Assembly (NCBI RefSeq): GCF_002982115.1
Contig: NZ_CP019980.1
Coordinates: forward strand, 690,001 to 754,000
Direction: 5' to 3'
From: Lysinibacillus sphaericus
Lineage (GTDB): Bacteria > Bacillota > Bacilli > Bacillales_A > Planococcaceae
DNA length: 64,000 nucleotides
The notes beneath the pieces were generated by a model, which worked only from the letters and a program-made list of their open reading frames with translations, was not told the origin of the DNA and did not search any database. Below are positions 63,014-64,000 of this stretch, one piece after another (within the stretch, counting starts at the first letter, position 1; every line of letters begins with the position of its first letter). Both the position numbers and the translations under genes were made by a program.

Positions 63014-64000
63014 ATGCAAACAGTCACAATTGAATCTGTTTTAGAAAGAGATTCTTATGATTGGCTACAAGCCTTCCAAGATTCAGCGAACGTGCGAACA
63101 GTTTACGAGGTGACACCACAACAAATCCGTTTTAGTCGTATCGCTGTTCGTATATTGGGCGTACCGATTGAAGAAGATGATTATTTTAATTCCTTATATA
63201 CAATGTCCCAAAATCCCAATGTTCATATATTAAGTGAAGAATTAAATAAACATATTGAGCAAAAGGATTTTCAAGCATTGCAAACGATTTTAGAGCAACA
63301 TCAGCAATCCCCTAAAGGCTTGTCTATAAATCGATTGATTGCCATGATGTATGGTCATCAACTCATTCCTAAGCACGATGATGCTTCAATGAATCGTCAT
63401 TTACAGCTAGTGACAATGCGTGTAGTGGAACGCTTCCGAGAGCAGCAATCACTCGGTTTACTTGCCAATGATTTCCGACGCTTTTTAATAGATATGGTCA
63501 AGTGGCTAAAAAATCATTGGATTCAGTGGACAAAAACGATGAAGCCGACAGATGATTTTCCTAAGGTTGTTTGGTATGGTGAGACAACAATGAGTCAGCG
63601 CTATTTTCTTCTATTACTAATGGAGCTGGGCTGTGATGTGTTAATCTTCCATCCATCAGCGATTGATGAGTTTGCAACAGTAGATCCTACTGATGCATTT
63701 TCTGTTTCGTACGCCTACGTAAGTCAAACAGCGTTACAGCCCTTTCCTGATAAATTACGAGAACGTCAAGCAACTGTTGGCTATAGTTCTAGCCAACATT
63801 ACGAGCATTTAATGCATGACCATCAATCGGGTGTTTATCGACCTTGGCAATTTAAAGATCATATGCCACAATCATTAACATTACGCATGACCTATGATGA
63901 TATTTTTATTTATGCTAACGAAAAGGCAATGGTTCGTCCGAAATTTGAGGCTCTCCGAGATAAAGTAATTATTCCCGTTATTTTCGCCAAAATTAGCGGT
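63014..64000 (+). CDS. yceG: YceG family protein, N-terminal part
   Basis: The frame is open to the right edge, giving 329 residues of what in B. subtilis YceG is a protein of about 540. It starts at ATG 63014 after GTAAGGAGG. It is rich in aromatic and charged residues, with no membrane segment. The edge motif VIIPVIFAKISG fits the family. The gene normally continues the Ter cluster and is followed by TerC-like and toxic-anion-resistance (TelA/YceH) genes, which would lie beyond the window. Confidence 0.8.
   Translation, partial: MQTVTIESVLERDSYDWLQAFQDSANVRTVYEVTPQQIRFSRIAVRILGVPIEEDDYFNSLYTMSQNPNVHILSEELNKHIEQKDFQALQTILEQHQQSPKGLSINRLIAMMYGHQLIPKHDDASMNRHLQLVTMRVVERFREQQSLGLLANDFRRFLIDMVKWLKNHWIQWTKTMKPTDDFPKVVWYGETTMSQRYFLLLLMELGCDVLIFHPSAIDEFATVDPTDAFSVSYAYVSQTALQPFPDKLRERQATVGYSSSQHYEHLMHDHQSGVYRPWQFKDHMPQSLTLRMTYDDIFIYANEKAMVRPKFEALRDKVIIPVIFAKISG

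Overview
The window looks like the chromosome of an AT-rich, endospore-forming Bacillota of the Lysinibacillus type. Three things support this. Gene blocks match Bacillus subtilis order (rlmCD-pdaA, yfhF-recX-yfhH-yfhJ, yfhP-mutY-sspE-ygaC-ygaD, app-type DFABC, the yce/ter block). There are spore genes: a gamma-type SASP with a sigma-G-like promoter, and pdaA. A D-aspartate ligase sits with an Asp/Glu racemase, which fits the L-Lys-D-Asp peptidoglycan that characterises Lysinibacillus. The genus is inferred. No rRNA, tRNA, CRISPR array, intact insertion sequence or prophage was seen. Layout: 1-395 is the end of a type I restriction specificity subunit. 478-2151 (minus) is RNase J. 2317-3954 is a run of small genes (unknowns, a SASP-like protein, a CWC zinc-ribbon-like protein, a DUF305-like helical protein). 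4412-12558 holds an acyl-CoA ligase, a C39-type lipoprotein, the D-Asp ligase/racemase pair, a DEAD-box helicase, an M29 aminopeptidase and a GDSL esterase. 12818-17052 is sbcDC. 17155-25585 holds small membrane and cationic proteins, a TPP riboswitch with thiT, methionine aminopeptidase, a TspO-like protein, PPK2, an acetyltransferase, a methyltransferase, carbonic anhydrase and a second M29 aminopeptidase. 25785-27348 is motAB, with motB lacking a start codon. 27437-36157 holds YfkK-, YtxH- and YihY-type proteins, a PfeT-like metal ATPase with Fur and PerR boxes, class I fumarase, a YwqG-like protein and an MFS transporter behind an attenuator-like leader. 36158-38265 is an accessory stretch with a probable free-standing small RNA, tandem repeats, two orphan genes and a long homopolymer. 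38266-50073 is mostly core genes. 50399-56175 is a five-gene oligopeptide ABC transporter operon behind CodY-like boxes. 56543-64000 is a Ter stress-response cluster: three TerD paralogues, then a translationally coupled set (aldolase-like, PRTase-TRSP, StiP/PELOTA-like, HAD, YceG) cut by the right edge. The main points of interest are the Ter cluster, with its predicted but unknown small-molecule pathway; the motB start position, which reads TAG; the attenuator leader of the MFS gene; a standalone RNA gene with its own promoter and terminator; the dual PerR/Fur control region of the metal ATPase; a terminator-like hairpin touching the pdaA start codon; and at least three families of dispersed or tandem intergenic repeats. 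All motif matches were read by eye; no database search or folding calculation was run.
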